From the NCBI GenBank assembly GCA_037042915.1, contig CM073193.1, positions 8,680,001-8,744,000 of the forward strand: DNA of 64,000 bases, written 5' to 3'. Below are positions 22,730-33,550 of this stretch, in pieces; within the stretch, counting starts at the first letter, position 1; every line of letters begins with the position of its first letter. Under the pieces are notes generated by a model, which saw only the letters and a program-made list of their open reading frames with translations, had not been told where the DNA came from and ran no database searches. The DNA comes from Auricularia sp. M13. Taxonomy: Eukaryota; Basidiomycota; Agaricomycetes; Auriculariales; Auriculariaceae. The position numbers and the translations under genes were made by a program.

Positions 22730-23488
22730 GACGGCGGCTGAGCGTGGGCGTGGGCGCGGGTGGATATGGGGAGTCGCGGGGCAAGGTCAGAAAAAGGCCA
22801 AGTCCCCCAGACTTGGCCTTAAGGATTGCTGTAAGATTCATGGGTGGCGAGAGCGATGATGACGGGATGATGCTGTCGAAGGGTCAGATGCGACAGCGTG
22901 GACTCTGGTGAGCACAAGACACACGCAGATACTCGGAGATGCAGCGAGATGCACCCTGATACGCATCTAGTGTGCTGATGGTCAGATTTCCAGGGTGCTG
23001 CAGGTGCACAGGTCGCGAATTACCTGGTCATGGTCCAATATCAAATAACGGTGCCTGTGGATGACTAGTCAGCATGTATGCTGGCGCAAACGTTAGGACA
23101 GTTATGCGCACCGAGAGGCAACGAGACAGGCTGCTGTTGTGCACGATGGTAGACCGAGGCATTCTGGAGTGAGAAAGCGGGATGCAGAAAGATTCAGGGT
23201 CCTTCGGGGAAATCCGCTTCGGCGTGCCAAAATGCTAATCCATAACCACACGTAATCACCCGATTCCTTGGCCCGATGCAGATGATGATCTTGCCGGGAA
23301 TGGCACGTGCTAGATACTGATGAGCATTTACAGACGCGCTCAGATGCGTCCAGATGCAGCCGTCTTTGTTGCATCTGGCCGAATCTGAACGCATCTGCCA
23401 ACTTTCGCGCTGCCTGGACGGCCTGGCCCGTCCTCTTACACAGGTGCGTGCCCACAATGCTGGACGCGCATCTCTGTTCTTTACCACG
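22730..23488. promoter_or_regulatory. Divergent intergenic region with CAGATGC motifs
   Basis: Lies between the start of the large minus-strand gene and a plus-strand gene starting at 23489. It carries many CAGATG/GCATCTG motifs, at 22880-22980 and 23330-23400. Open frames here (such as 23102-23530 minus) look spurious. Confidence 0.4.
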
Positions 23489-24672
23489 ATGGCCGAGGAG
23501 CATGTCGCCGCCCAGGACGACGCAGACCACGGCGACGACGAGTTCGACGGCAGCAACGACGGCATTGCCCCCGAAGGAACGATTCCGGCTACGCAGCCGG
23601 CCTCAGCCTGGACTAGCTCTGGCTGGGGAGGTCCCGCGCCAGAGGAGCCAGAGGAGGTGTGGGACTCACCGTCCCTGCACGCCGGCTCGGGATGGGTTCA
23701 CGCCGATTTCACGGCGACAAAGTTCATCTTCGGAGCTGCCGTACGTATCTGCGCGATGTCAGGCGAACGAGAATCTCATCACTGTTGACCTAGTACATCG
23801 GCGCACGCCATGGGGGACCGCCCGTGGATCGCATGAACTGTGCCTGGCACCGGCCAGACGACCACGATGTGCAACCACTCGGCTACAACGCGCGCGGAGA
23901 CATCGCTCCTCCCCAGGTGCACGTCGGTCTCTCGCGCCTGCTCGTTTCAGCCGGCGAAACCTCGCATCTGGTTCAAAAGCTCGCTCACGGAGTCGCCGAC
24001 AAGATCTGGCTGCTTCATTCGCGGTCGCACCGTCTGGAGAAGGCAGTCGCAAGCGGCTTCGACTTCCTCCCGGACTCGTCACGGACTTGGCTCGTGGAGT
24101 TGATGCAGTTGCACCCGCTCACGGACATGCGACTCGTGGCCGCGACGTGAGTCGAGCGCTTCCGGGCCGTTTTATCTCATCTAACCTTCATCCGCAGCGT
24201 AGACCCGCGTGAGAAGCCGGTGTACGGAAGAACGCTCGACTCCACGGGTACGCCTCGCTGGCGCGAGATCTTCTTGCCGCGCGCCAACCACCCAGACTGG
24301 GACTCTGATCCCGGGGGCATCACGGGGTCGTCTCCCGAGGCCAGTGGCTTCATGAGCAGCGCCGGCCTGGCATACCAACCGCTCTCGGCGTCCGACGAGG
24401 AGCGTCAGTTGCGTCGTTGGGCAGACCGGCGCACACGCAGACTTGCGCGCTCGGCAAAACTGGCGGCGGACAGGGCGAACCAGGCGCAGTTGGCAACGGA
24501 GGAGATTCTCGCCCGACAAGAGCGCACCGAGAATCTGAAGGAGATCCTGCTGCGCGGCGTTGCGGCGGAGCGCGGGCCTTTGCCTCTGACGGAGGTGCAA
24601 CAGGGCCGGGCGTGGTACGAGCATCGTCGCGAAACCACCATCGACCAAGACCTCATGCCCGCAACGCCCTGA
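23489..24672 (+). CDS. KDZ cargo protein of unknown function
   Basis: Three exons, 23489-23740, 23794-24146 and 24198-24672, join in frame through GT-AG introns to a protein of about 360 residues. The N-terminus is acidic and disordered (MAEEHVAAQDDADHGDDEF). The middle is compact and globular-looking, with several conserved-type Trp and His residues (NCAWHRPDDHDVQPLGYN, HGVADKIWLLHSRSHRLEK). The C-terminal third is a charged helix (RWADRRTRRLARSAKLAADR). It is transcribed divergently from the large RS-rich gene. No family is recognised; the His/Trp-rich core is the part most likely to reveal homology. Confidence 0.6.
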
Positions 24673-24874
24673 TGTAACTGCCGCTGCATGTAGTGTATTG
24701 TTGAAATGTGCGGCGCGCTGACAGAAAACCGAGGGAGACGAACCAGGAAAGGTGTGAACTAAGATTTCTCAGGCTATAAAGCGAGGACGAGAAAGCAAGA
24801 ACCAGGCAGAGTGCACACGAACGACGTGAATACGGAAAACGGTGTGGGTACAACTCGAACACAGAAGTATGGCC

Positions 24875-25360
24875 TCAAGCACCCAGAGCACCGCAGGTGC
24901 ACTGCCCCTTCGCTAACTTCTCGCGCATCTCCTCAGTGTCAGGCTGTGAGAGCCTGATCCCGAGCTCCCGCTGCGCCTGACGGTAGCGGCGGATGATGGG
25001 ATCCTCGCGCAGCGCGTGCTGGGTAACCTCGCGCTCAAGTCGCGCGACGGCACGTTTGACCTGCTTTGGCGAGAGCTGGAGACGCATGTTGTGGTACTCG
25101 TCGCGCAGGCGGGTCACAAGCTCGGCGTTGGACTCTGCGTATACCAGGTTAGCAACCGTGAGATAATAGAAGGCGAGAGGCGGGACAAACCTCCTTCACG
25201 TTGGGGGTGCAAACGGTCGATCTCCACGCTGGCAGCGAGGAAGCGATTGTACGTCGACTTGCCGCGACCGAATAGCGGGCCGCCCGAGAAACAGCGTGAA
25301 AGCCGATAACGCACGCGGGCGTAGGAAAGACGGATGACGCTCAGAATTCCTCCGGTCATG
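24875..25360 (-). CDS. Small helical protein with CxC tail, unknown function
   Basis: Exons 25191-25360 and 24875-25134 join in frame across a GT-AG intron, giving about 142 residues. The N-terminal half is basic (MTGGILSVIRLSYARVRYRL). The second exon is a heptad-rich helix (QVKRAVARLEREVTQHALRE) and the end is KGQCTCGALGA. It lies just inside the right end of the KDZ element, mirroring the Cys-tailed small gene near the left end. The function is not known. Confidence 0.5.
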
Positions 25361-25724
25361 GATGGACGGAGACAAGAGGGGAAGAGGGAGACCGAGATGA
25401 TGATAGTGCAGGTGATGCATCCGGGTACGGCAGCCTGGCGCTCCGAGCCTGGGACGCAAAGGTTCAAAGCTTAGTCAGAAACGAGAGGAACAGGTGAGGA
25501 GAGGCTACTCCGATGCAAGTTGCACGTGCAGGTTGCATAGCGGGAAATGAATGATGAGAATCTGAATGCATCTGCGGGAGAACACTGAATCTGGAGCGTC
25601 CGAGTGTTACATCTGGTCAAAGTCATCAATCTGCTCGCATCTGGGGACAATCCCGAAGGCCTGCAGCGGCAACTAGATACGGTAGAGCCCTGGGGTTCTC
25701 ACAGGTGGTTTAGGCACAGGATAC
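25361..25724. other. KDZ right subterminal region
   Basis: No gene seen. Contains CATCTG-type motifs near 25565-25645, mirroring the left end. Confidence 0.5.
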
Positions 25725-25766
25725 AGTGGTATCTACTACCTTACCTTGTGGGGTCAGCCTGACCTG
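25725..25766 (-). repeat. Right terminal inverted repeat of KDZ element
   Basis: The reverse complement begins CAGGTCAGGCTG and matches 5131-5172 in blocks. Directly followed by the AGCTGAT target duplicate at 25767. Confidence 0.6.
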
Positions 25767-25767
25767 A

Positions 25768-25776
25768 GCTGATGCA
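25768..25776 (+). repeat. Target-site duplication, left side of MULE
   Basis: GCTGATGCA, repeated exactly at 31897-31905. The nine bases are WD40 gene sequence and overlap the AGCTGAT duplicate of the KDZ element. Confidence 0.85.
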
Positions 25777-26298
25777 GGATTATTCTATTCGGGAACCCGT
25801 TTCGGCCAGAAGAACCCGGGATGCTCCGAGGTTCCTTGGCACCCTCTGTGCAACCCAAACTAGTACTTTGTAATGGGGTCTTGCCAACGTTAAGTTGACA
25901 TCCTGCCGACAGGCGCCACGCCGCCACCAGCAAATCAAGCTCCGATCCCAAGCTGCCGTTCGTGCACGCCGGCACTTCTCGATGACACGTGCGCCGTGCG
26001 GCGCACTGTGGTTACACAACAAGCTGTTATGGCTCTACGACGAAATACAATACCGCGTTTTATCGTTCGTGGTGCGCTTGCAGTCTGCAGTCCGAGAGTG
26101 GATGGTATGCACGCTAGCGCCTTGTACTCTGTGCCGGATGCACGATCCGCTTTTGTGCAGGCGCAATGCAACTCTTTTTGCGCCACCTGCTGCTAATCCA
26201 AGGCCTTATACGTCCTGCAGAACGTGCTCTTGTCGTTCGAGCTTGGTTCCATACTCTGCTCACCCCCTGCTGCTGCGCTTTGCTCACTCTCCCTGACA

Positions 26299-29200
26299 AT
26301 GATCTCTCCTGACTTCCTCGCTTACTCTGATCCACCAAAAGATGCTGTGTTCTCGTCTGCACGCATCGGCGCTCTCTGCTTCGGAGACCTGCCTTCTCTA
26401 CGTTTGCCCAAGCAGCTTCTTCCCGGAGCTCTCCTTCGTTTCGACTTCTACCCGACGGTACCGGGTAGCATCCACTCGACCACGCTCTCGGAAAATGACT
26501 GGGTTCCTGCCCCCGAGGATCTCAAACCTCTCGTGGACGCGCTCCCAGCAGCCTTTGCGAACGGATCGCGTTCCGTCGTCCTCAAAGTCAAACGGTCTTC
26601 GTCGGCCAGGCCAGAGATTCTTACCTGTCACTTTCAAAAGGTACGTTGTGTAGCATTAATCTAACATGCGGCGAGTTGACTATCATCAGATTCAGCTCTT
26701 CCACCTCTGCAACAGGTATCGCGACCGCATTGTGGACTGCGCCGCATTGTTTGACCTCGTTGCGTCGGACGACTTCCCGCTCTCGGCTGCGGAAACAGCG
26801 CGCTTCTCTGCCTATCGTCTCACTGACCGCGTGCACGGCCTGGTCAGCCACCTCGCTTGGTCTGATCTCACTGCGCTCCTTGGGGAGAACTACATCTGGG
26901 ACGATGTCATTGATGCACGCGGCGAGCTGATCAATGCCAGGCTCTTCCGCTGCGCTCAACTCTTTGGCGACGATTCCATTTCACGAGTCTGGGCCCCCTC
27001 ATCTCTCATTCTCTCTGCCATGGAGTCATATAAACACCTTCCATGTGTCTATGACCCAAGCCTCATCGTCCTGCGCGATCTCATCCGCTCTGGCCGAGTT
27101 TCAGAGCTATTTGTCATCCAGATCGTCAGTGCGCACGCGAGCGTGTACCATTGGTCTGGGACGCAGACATTGGGTTTTGGGGATTCCCTTGGTCATGCGC
27201 CACTGGCTGGTGTTCTTGATACGATGAATTGGGTTCTGGACGGACTCGATGTCCCGCTCCTCACTGGCTATCATGGTATCGACCTTCCGCACCAGCCCAA
27301 CGATAGCGGTAGCTGTGTCGTGGCGTGCTGCAACGCTGCCGAGCGTTTACTTGGCGCGACTGTTGATCGCTGGACTCATGCACGATCTCCTGCCTTTCGC
27401 GCTCGGATGCTGCTTGACTTCATTCAATGGAGCAACCTATTTGATGACGACCTTCCGGTATGTCCTGTTCCATTGCCAATCAAATTATTCTTCTGATTGA
27501 GAGCAGATTGACAAGTCCCACTTTGAAGTTCGGCCGTCCGAGAATCTGGCGACCGCTGCCATCTCATATCAGGGGCAACGTGCACTTGATTTGTGGGACG
27601 TCTGCTGGCCCAAGGTAAGGACCCAGATTATCTCGGCTGCTTTGGCGGTTGCGCTGACACAGTCTTTGGTTGGCATCAGGCGTCTCATCCATCTGCCAGA
27701 CTGGGGCTTGGCGAAGTTGCGCTGGCCCGCTTCGAGTACCTATGTGTGCCAAAATCCATTCCCAGCGGTGTGGAGGTATATTATTTTCTCCTTCCAATCG
27801 CTTTGCAATTGCTCACAGTTGAGCAGATCCTTCATCCAGCGATGATGTCAAGTGCGGCGGTCGTCTCACTTCTGCCAGTGAGTTTTCTCACTCATCAGAT
27901 CGTCTGTGCCACAGCACTGAGCACCGAACAGTCTGCACTGCCCATCGATGCGCCCAAATTCCAATCGCAACTGCGCCGCAACCGTAAGGTATGTTTTGCT
28001 CGGGCACTGCGTAAGTCTGACTTATACTGACCCGTTGCACAGAGCTCCATGGTTATTCCAAAGAGCGAGCCCGAGGATGCCTGTCTTCAGAACGAAATTG
28101 TACGTTGCTCGCAAGGTTCATTATTCTCATTCATCTCACAGTTCTCACAGTCATTTCCCAATTGTATCGACCTCTCTTGGAGCCCTGTATCCGACAAAAG
28201 CATCAAGATCGAGCCCGTCGAGGCTGTTCTCCCATTGACACCGCCAATGGTCGCATCTTCGCACTTCATCGATCTCACGCTGTCTTCGCCCGAGCTTCAG
28301 TCTACACCGCCACATCACACCTGTGTTGCCAGTAAGCACAAGGCATCTCCTATCTCTCCGGGCAGGCGCAAGCGCCGCAAGCAGACAGCTGTGCATCGAC
28401 GCACTGGGTCCGTGATCTCAATCTCATCAGACTCAGACGCTGGCGTCTCCTCCGTCAAGCGGGAGGATCTCGATACATTGTCTTTGCGCCCACAAGGTCT
28501 TGCTCCGGTCAAGGAGGAGGACATATCGGTCTCTGCCAATAGCACTCATGCTGTGAAGCAGGAGGTCACGGAGACTTCGTCGCATGGCCCTTGCATCGGA
28601 GACTCGTTTCTAGGGCTGGACGTCGCTGTCCGCAGTGTCTACGACGCTCAGAACCAACGCGGATTTAGGTGGCGCCTCGCCCAGTCTAGGCAGGGTTCCG
28701 ATGGCGAGAAGAAGAAGCAGATCCTCCGCTGTGTCTGCGCTGGGACGCACGTCGAGCAGCACCTTCTATCTATTGACCCAGCCGACCACCGTCAGTCGAA
28801 GACGATCAAGACTGGGTGCAATGCCCACGTCAACCTCAACCGCTCTGCAGCCACGGGTATGTGGACTATCACCACTGCTGTCTACGATCACAACCACCCA
28901 CGTGTCATTCCACTTGGTGCCTCTGCGACTCGGCCTGCTACGCTTGAGGAGCGTCGTCTCATCGAGGAGTACGCCAATGACCATACTTTCTCCCGACGAC
29001 ACATTGGGCAGATTTTGGAGCGCCGATTCCCCAACAGCCAGCTTGAGTCACGACAGGTCACCAACATCATCAACTCAGCTCGTAGCGCGGCGCGCAGCGA
29101 GGTCGCCCGCCTTGGCGGTGATTTCCGCGCAGTTCAGGCTCGCTTGGAGGAATATCAGCGCAACGATCCGAACTGGACCTACTTCATCTTGGTCGACAAT

Positions 29201-31289
29201 AGCGGCAAGGTGACTGGCCTCTTCTGGCAGAGCCCTGAGCAGGTCCAACTTGCACAGGCCTTTGGCGATGTCCTTCTGAACGATAATACGTACAACCGAA
29301 ACGTCTACCAGTACTCGCTCAACATTGGCGTCATTATCGATGGCTGTGGCCATGGGCGCAACATCTGGTACGCCCTGCAGGAGCGGGAAGATGTGGATTC
29401 GCATTACTGGGTCCTAGATTCCTTTCTCACTTCCACTGGCAATGCTCCTCCTGACGTCGTCTTCTCTGATCGCCATCCCTCTGTTATCGGAGCTGTCGCG
29501 CGCCGCATGCCGACTTCGGCCCACTTCTTCTGTCTCAACCACCTGCACGGCAATCTTGCGGAGAATCTCGCTGCTTGTCTTGGTCCTCGATGGGCCGACT
29601 TCGGGGCGGGTTTCTGGGATGTGTATTGGTCGCCATCGCCGGAGGAGTTCAACCGACGCTGGACCCGGCTTCTCAATAACTTCCCTCCTGCTCGGCCATA
29701 TATGCAGGAGCACATTTACCCCATTCGGCACCAGTGGGCTTGGGCGTGGCTCTCTTTGAAGTTCACCGCCGGCACTCGGACCACCGGGCGTGTCGAAGTC
29801 GAGAACCGCGTCAACAAGACATTCACAGGACCCAAGGTTACTGTGCTCCAAATGTTTGAACAACTGAATCTTCGTACCAAGGGGCAAACTGCAAAGGAAA
29901 CCATGACAATGCGCCAGGTAAGTATCTTCCGCATGACATTCCACGCGGTCACTAATTCCGGTACATAGACCTCGCGCGTTCACCATGATACAAACCTAGA
30001 GAGTCTTTTCCGCCTCCCACTGGCCCTCATCCGCCAGCACGCCGGCCCGTTTGCTACTCACAAATCATACGAGCAGATGAAGCACAGTATGTTCTACACC
30101 GTACAGTCTCTACGCCTCCCTCAGGGTCTTCGACAATGGGTCAGTCCTCCCACTCACTGCATATTATGCAAAGGCTTAATCACACCTCAGACACCCGCGG
30201 CCCTGAATGGGGAGAACGTCTCAGAGAGTATCAAGTTGCCTGAGGACGAAATGGTATGTGTGCTGATAGTTCGCACGACGATCTCGCTTAAAACTCTCCA
30301 TAGGCATCACTCGACCCGTTCAGCAGTGATACTGTCTCGCTTTCGACGCGCTACATTGTCGAGCTGCTGACGTCGCAAAATCTCCCCGTACGACACCTAT
30401 TTCTTGTCACCCATACAGGGACCAAGACTGCACATACCGTCGCCGTCATTGACCCGCAGCGCCATGTCTGCGACTGCGCCATGCTTACCAGTCAAGGCAT
30501 CCCATGCCGCCATTACTTTGCTGTTTGGCAGCGCGCGGCCGGCATGGCTTTTCATATTGGGCTCATTCAGCGACGGTAAGTCCAGTCACAAGCTCCATCA
30601 AATTCCAGGGACCTCATGCTCACACTCCTCTCTAGCTGGCTCACCAATCAGTCGCTGGACGTGTCAGATATTGCGCCGGTTACGATCACACACGCAGTAC
30701 CGGAGCAGCGCCTTCAACTCCCTGCTGACGAGCTCGCCTCCACTTTGTCCAACCCACTCTGCGCGTTCAGAGCCACTCCGGCACCGGCTACTACGACGCT
30801 TGGATCTCGTCAGGTGTACCATACAGCCCATGCTGCCCTCAAACCCTTGCTGGCGCGCGTTCAAACTCGCGAACAGCTTGATGCTTTGATCGGCAGTCTC
30901 GACTCAATTGGGTATGTCATCGCATTCGGATATTCTCAGAGACTTACATGACCCCCAGAATGCAGCAGGAGACTAGCATCAACCCTCCTCCATCTTTCCA
31001 CGACCCACCTGCTATTCGCCGAAAAGGCCGTCCTCCGGTTGCCCGCATTGCTGCTGCACGCGAGGGTAAAGTTCCTCGAACACGTCGTCAGCCCCCGTCA
31101 GATCGCTACGTTGGGGCTATCTCGGCCCTGCAGCAGGGATCAAGCCCGCCTCTAGACGATCTAGACGAGGAATCGTCTGCTTCCCAGTCTTCGCCTGCAC
31201 CGGCAAAGTCTCGAGGTCGCAAGTGTGGCATCTGTGGGCGCACCGGCCACAACCGTCTCACGTGCACCTCTACCCGTGCTGCCGCGTAG
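26299..31289 (+). CDS. MULE transposase with Ulp1-like, FAR1-like, SWIM and CCHC domains
   Basis: Multi-exon gene starting MISPDFLAYSDPP. Clear in-frame introns include CAAAAG|gtacgt...atcag|ATTCAG (about 26641-26690) and CCG|gtatgt...agcag|ATTGAC (about 27458-27508). A Ulp1-like C48 fold spans about 27000-27440 with VYHWSG, FGDSLG and QPNDSGSCV. A FAR1/WRKY-GCM-like zinc domain follows at about 28600-28910 (RCVCAG, GCNAHV, DHNHP). The MULE core shows LLNDNTYNRN (Asp near 29283), VVFSDRHPSV (Asp near 29468) and MQEHIYP (Glu near 29709). A SWIM finger CDCAMLTSQGIPCRHYFAV lies near 30468 and a CCHC knuckle CGICGRTGHNRLTC near 31222. The part from 27780 to 28040 needs splice choices I could not settle, so this could be two genes (protease and transposase) instead of one. 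Confidence 0.85.
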
Positions 31290-31563
31290 ACGATCTCACA
31301 CAGCTTCCATCTACTTCGTATTCCCATGTCTCAACGTCCCGAATCGACTTCTAGGCCCCAGTCCATGTATCCGATGAGATATTGCCGACATTCTACTTGT
31401 ATCTCATCGCCCGAAAGACAGCACATTTGTTCATGCAGGGAAGCCAAATCAATCGAATTATTTGCATCCAGGGCTGGCCCTGATACTTGGTAAACTGTTG
31501 TCACTGCAAGAAATAAACGGGAGAATACGGAACACCGGCAGTTCAAGTCACGAGTAGTCCGCT

Positions 31564-31614
31564 CTATTGCTCCCGTCTCAAACGCTCAGTGAGCGTTTGA
31601 GACGGGAGCAATAG
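31564..31614. repeat. Perfect 25-bp inverted repeat with one-base spacer
   Basis: Arms 31564-31588 and 31590-31614 are exact reverse complements around a single G at 31589. It lies about 275 bp after the transposase stop, inside the MULE. It could fold into a strong hairpin and end transcripts, or be a hairpin left by an excision or a MITE-like insertion. Confidence 0.97.
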
Positions 31615-31896
31615 CTCGTTGGGAATGGTCAAGCCGCTGAGCAGAGGGGACAACTCCACAAGGGCCGAGACTTCATTGGCAAGAAAATAAGCATCTAGAC
31701 TGATGTTCTGTGCAGGTTTGAGGCGTCAGTCAAGGCACAGACATGCACACTGGCGATATTCATCCGGGTGATCGTGCATCGATCACCCCGGTCGATTGAC
31801 GTGTGTCATGCAGACACAGAACTCGGGATTCTTAATAATCATAAGTTTGGGATCCCGCAACCTGTGAGGAATTGGGGTTCTTCAATAGACTCATCC

Positions 31897-32167
31897 GCTG
31901 ATGCACACGCTGGTGGGACATTCCTGGAATGTCTTGTCCGTCGCATTCTCACCCAGCGGACGGCACATCGCATCAGCTTCAGGGGACAACACAGTGCGCA
32001 TATGGGATTGCAGCACGGGAGAGGCGGTTGCCGTGCTCAAGGGACACACCAAAGGTGTCTATTCGGTCGCGTTTTCTCCGGACGGCACGCGGATAGCGTC
32101 GGGCTCGTGGGACAAGACTGTACGCATTTGGGACCGCATTCCTATATTATCTACGGACGCGACGTGA
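31897..32167 (+). pseudogene. Orphan WD40 blades 6-7: severed C-terminus of copy 1
   Basis: Directly after the MULE, the frame MHTLVGHSWNV continues as two WD40 blades ending WDRIPILSTDAT, aligned with the last 89 residues of the copies ending at 40702 and 57698. The first codons overlap the MULE target duplicate. Joined in thought to 5130, it restores the frame of copy 1 (HQL-MHTL). The first codon is an ATG, so a short two-blade peptide might be translated if transcribed from the MULE side. Confidence 0.93.
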
Positions 32168-32721
32168 AGAGTTCATCGCGCCTGTACCCATGTAGCGCCG
32201 TCTCATGTTGCTCAATTGTGTCTGTAAATGTGAATGTAAGATTGGGTGTTGCTTAATCGATTAAGCTGAGCTTAATTCCCCGAGCAAGGAGGTCCGCGCG
32301 TCCAGAATTCCTGCAGTGAGATACTGTACGCATCGCCGGACGCGGGTTCACATTGATAGTACTTGGTACATCGCGATTGTTGGGGTGCGCAAGCCTGAGA
32401 AATGTTATACCGTGAGGAAGCCGACGACGGTCTTGGTCACCCTTAGCCCTGACTCGTCCCTCTGCGGAAAGCGGATTGTCGACCGTAGTTAGCGCGTACC
32501 CTTGAAAAATCCTTTTGCATCTGGCCAAGGGCCTAGGCGGTCCCCAATTGAACAGGAACGTCAGCTCGTTTCGCGACACGCGCTGTCCATTTGCACACAA
32601 AATGCGAGTTGTGCTCGAGTTCTCCCTCTATAAAGGAGCAATGATTATACAGTAATGGTTTTAATAGATCTAGTGTACACTGTGTGAGAACGAGACGATG
32701 CGAAGGAGACGGCCTGCGAAC
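32168..32721. other. Intergenic spacer of unit 1
   Basis: Homologous to 40703-41023 plus 48281-49095 and to 57699-58233. Carries tctgcggaaagcgg, the sequence that became the LINE target in unit 2. No gene is supported. Confidence 0.6.
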
Positions 32722-33470
32722 CTGGTCGAAGGGGCGGGTGTCAGCGAAACACGACTCCCAGACTTGGATGAGGGCACGCTCCGCCGTCGCGTCGCCCGGG
32801 CAGTTGTGCCTTTTGAGCGACAGAAGCGCTCGTCTTCTTACGAATGCCTGCGCGGCGAAACACCGAATCAGCACGGAATTATGAGAACGAGATGAAGAAG
32901 GAAGGACGTACTTGGTGCTGTTTTGTTATTCTGAAGTTCCCCCGGTCCATCTCATGCCCGAATCGACAGTCGCCGCTCAAGCTCGCGGCATGAATCTACG
33001 AAGGCAAAGGGATGAGAACGGGTAGCCACGCTGAGGGCGAATGAATTGTCAGACGAACCTCAGAGCAAGCGACATGCCGCAGACTGTACCAATCCATCTT
33101 GAAGTGACAATGGTCCAACATATAAATAAGTTCGTGCGCTAGAGTATTCACCATATGTTTCTTGCTCATGAACAGGTTTGGCAGAGCAATATCGTGCCCG
33201 TAGGCAGGCCAAATCCGCCGGCGCGCGCAGCGTCGCACGGTTCACACAAGATATATGGGTTCGAGACGGCGCAGCCGGTGAGCGCGAGATGCTTGCGCAG
33301 GAAGACGACGAGCGGCGACGAGTGCATGTGGACCTTCCAGCGCTCGCAGCGTGCGTTCTGCGCGCACAACGTCTCGACAGACGGCGGCGCCTGTTCGGCC
33401 GGCGCGCTCGCGGGCGGATCAGCGTGTGAAGGCTGCGGCGCGCGTGGTTGTCGTCATTGGCGGCGGCGGC
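32722..33470 (-). pseudogene. ATP23: ATP23-like mitochondrial metalloprotease (peptidase M76), copy 1, catalytic site altered
   Basis: Pieces in order on the minus strand match the Atp23 family, a zinc metalloprotease of the mitochondrial intermembrane space that matures and helps assemble ATP synthase subunit 6. They are CERW, SSPLVVFLRKHLALTGC, EPCDAARAGGFG, then NTLAHELIYMLDHCHFKMDW and SLRHVACSE. The C-terminal exon contains VRRRALLSLKRH and CFADTRPFDQ. The zinc motif HEXXH reads HELIY, so the second His is lost. The family's RAANLSGDC-type segment is recognisable only across a splice or frame change. It faces the WD40 gene tail to tail. A non-catalytic product cannot be excluded. Confidence 0.8.
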
Positions 33471-33550
33471 GGCGGCGCGGACATGATAAGAACCAAGCAA
33501 TGAGCGGCCCCTGAATTGGCCACGATTTCTTCTTCTTTGTCGTCCCGTCC

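Larger units (their letters stand above)
5131..25766 (-). mobile_element. KDZ-type DNA transposon, 20.6 kb, with cargo genes
   Basis: Both borders are fixed by comparison with the uninterrupted WD40 exons at 37438-40702 and 54136-57698. The element is flanked by AGCTGAT and has imperfect inverted ends. Left 5131-5172 and right 25725-25766 (reverse complement) share, at identical offsets and without gaps, AGGCTG at positions 7-12 and TAGATAC at positions 32-38; over 42 bp they agree at 23 sites, so the TIRs are degenerate. It contains a KDZ transposase with a Ulp1 domain (minus strand), a large RS-rich gene and small genes. The KDZ (Kyakuja-Dileera-Zisupton) superfamily is known from agaricomycetes as large, gene-carrying DNA transposons. 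Only the transposase and its protease are recognised; the cargo roles are unknown. Confidence 0.85.
25777..31896 (+). mobile_element. MULE DNA transposon, 6.1 kb
   Basis: Flanked by a perfect 9-bp duplication, the size typical for Mutator-like elements. Ends are imperfect inverted repeats: GGATTATTCTATTCGGGAAC on the left and GGATGAGTCTATTGAAGAAC from the right, matching at 17 of the first 23 positions and again at CGGGAT about 40 bp inside. It encodes a MULE transposase with an attached Ulp1-like domain. The position is confirmed by the intact paralogues, which have no insertion here. Confidence 0.9.

Noticed and set aside
5131-25766. TET/JBP dioxygenase gene, often linked to KDZ elements in agaricomycetes
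   Set aside because: No HxD...H dioxygenase signature found in any frame I read inside the element.
5131-31896. A single 26.8-kb element flanked by GCTGAT
   Set aside because: The middle site at 25767-25776 carries gene-derived target sequence plus the ends of two different elements, so two insertions explain it better.
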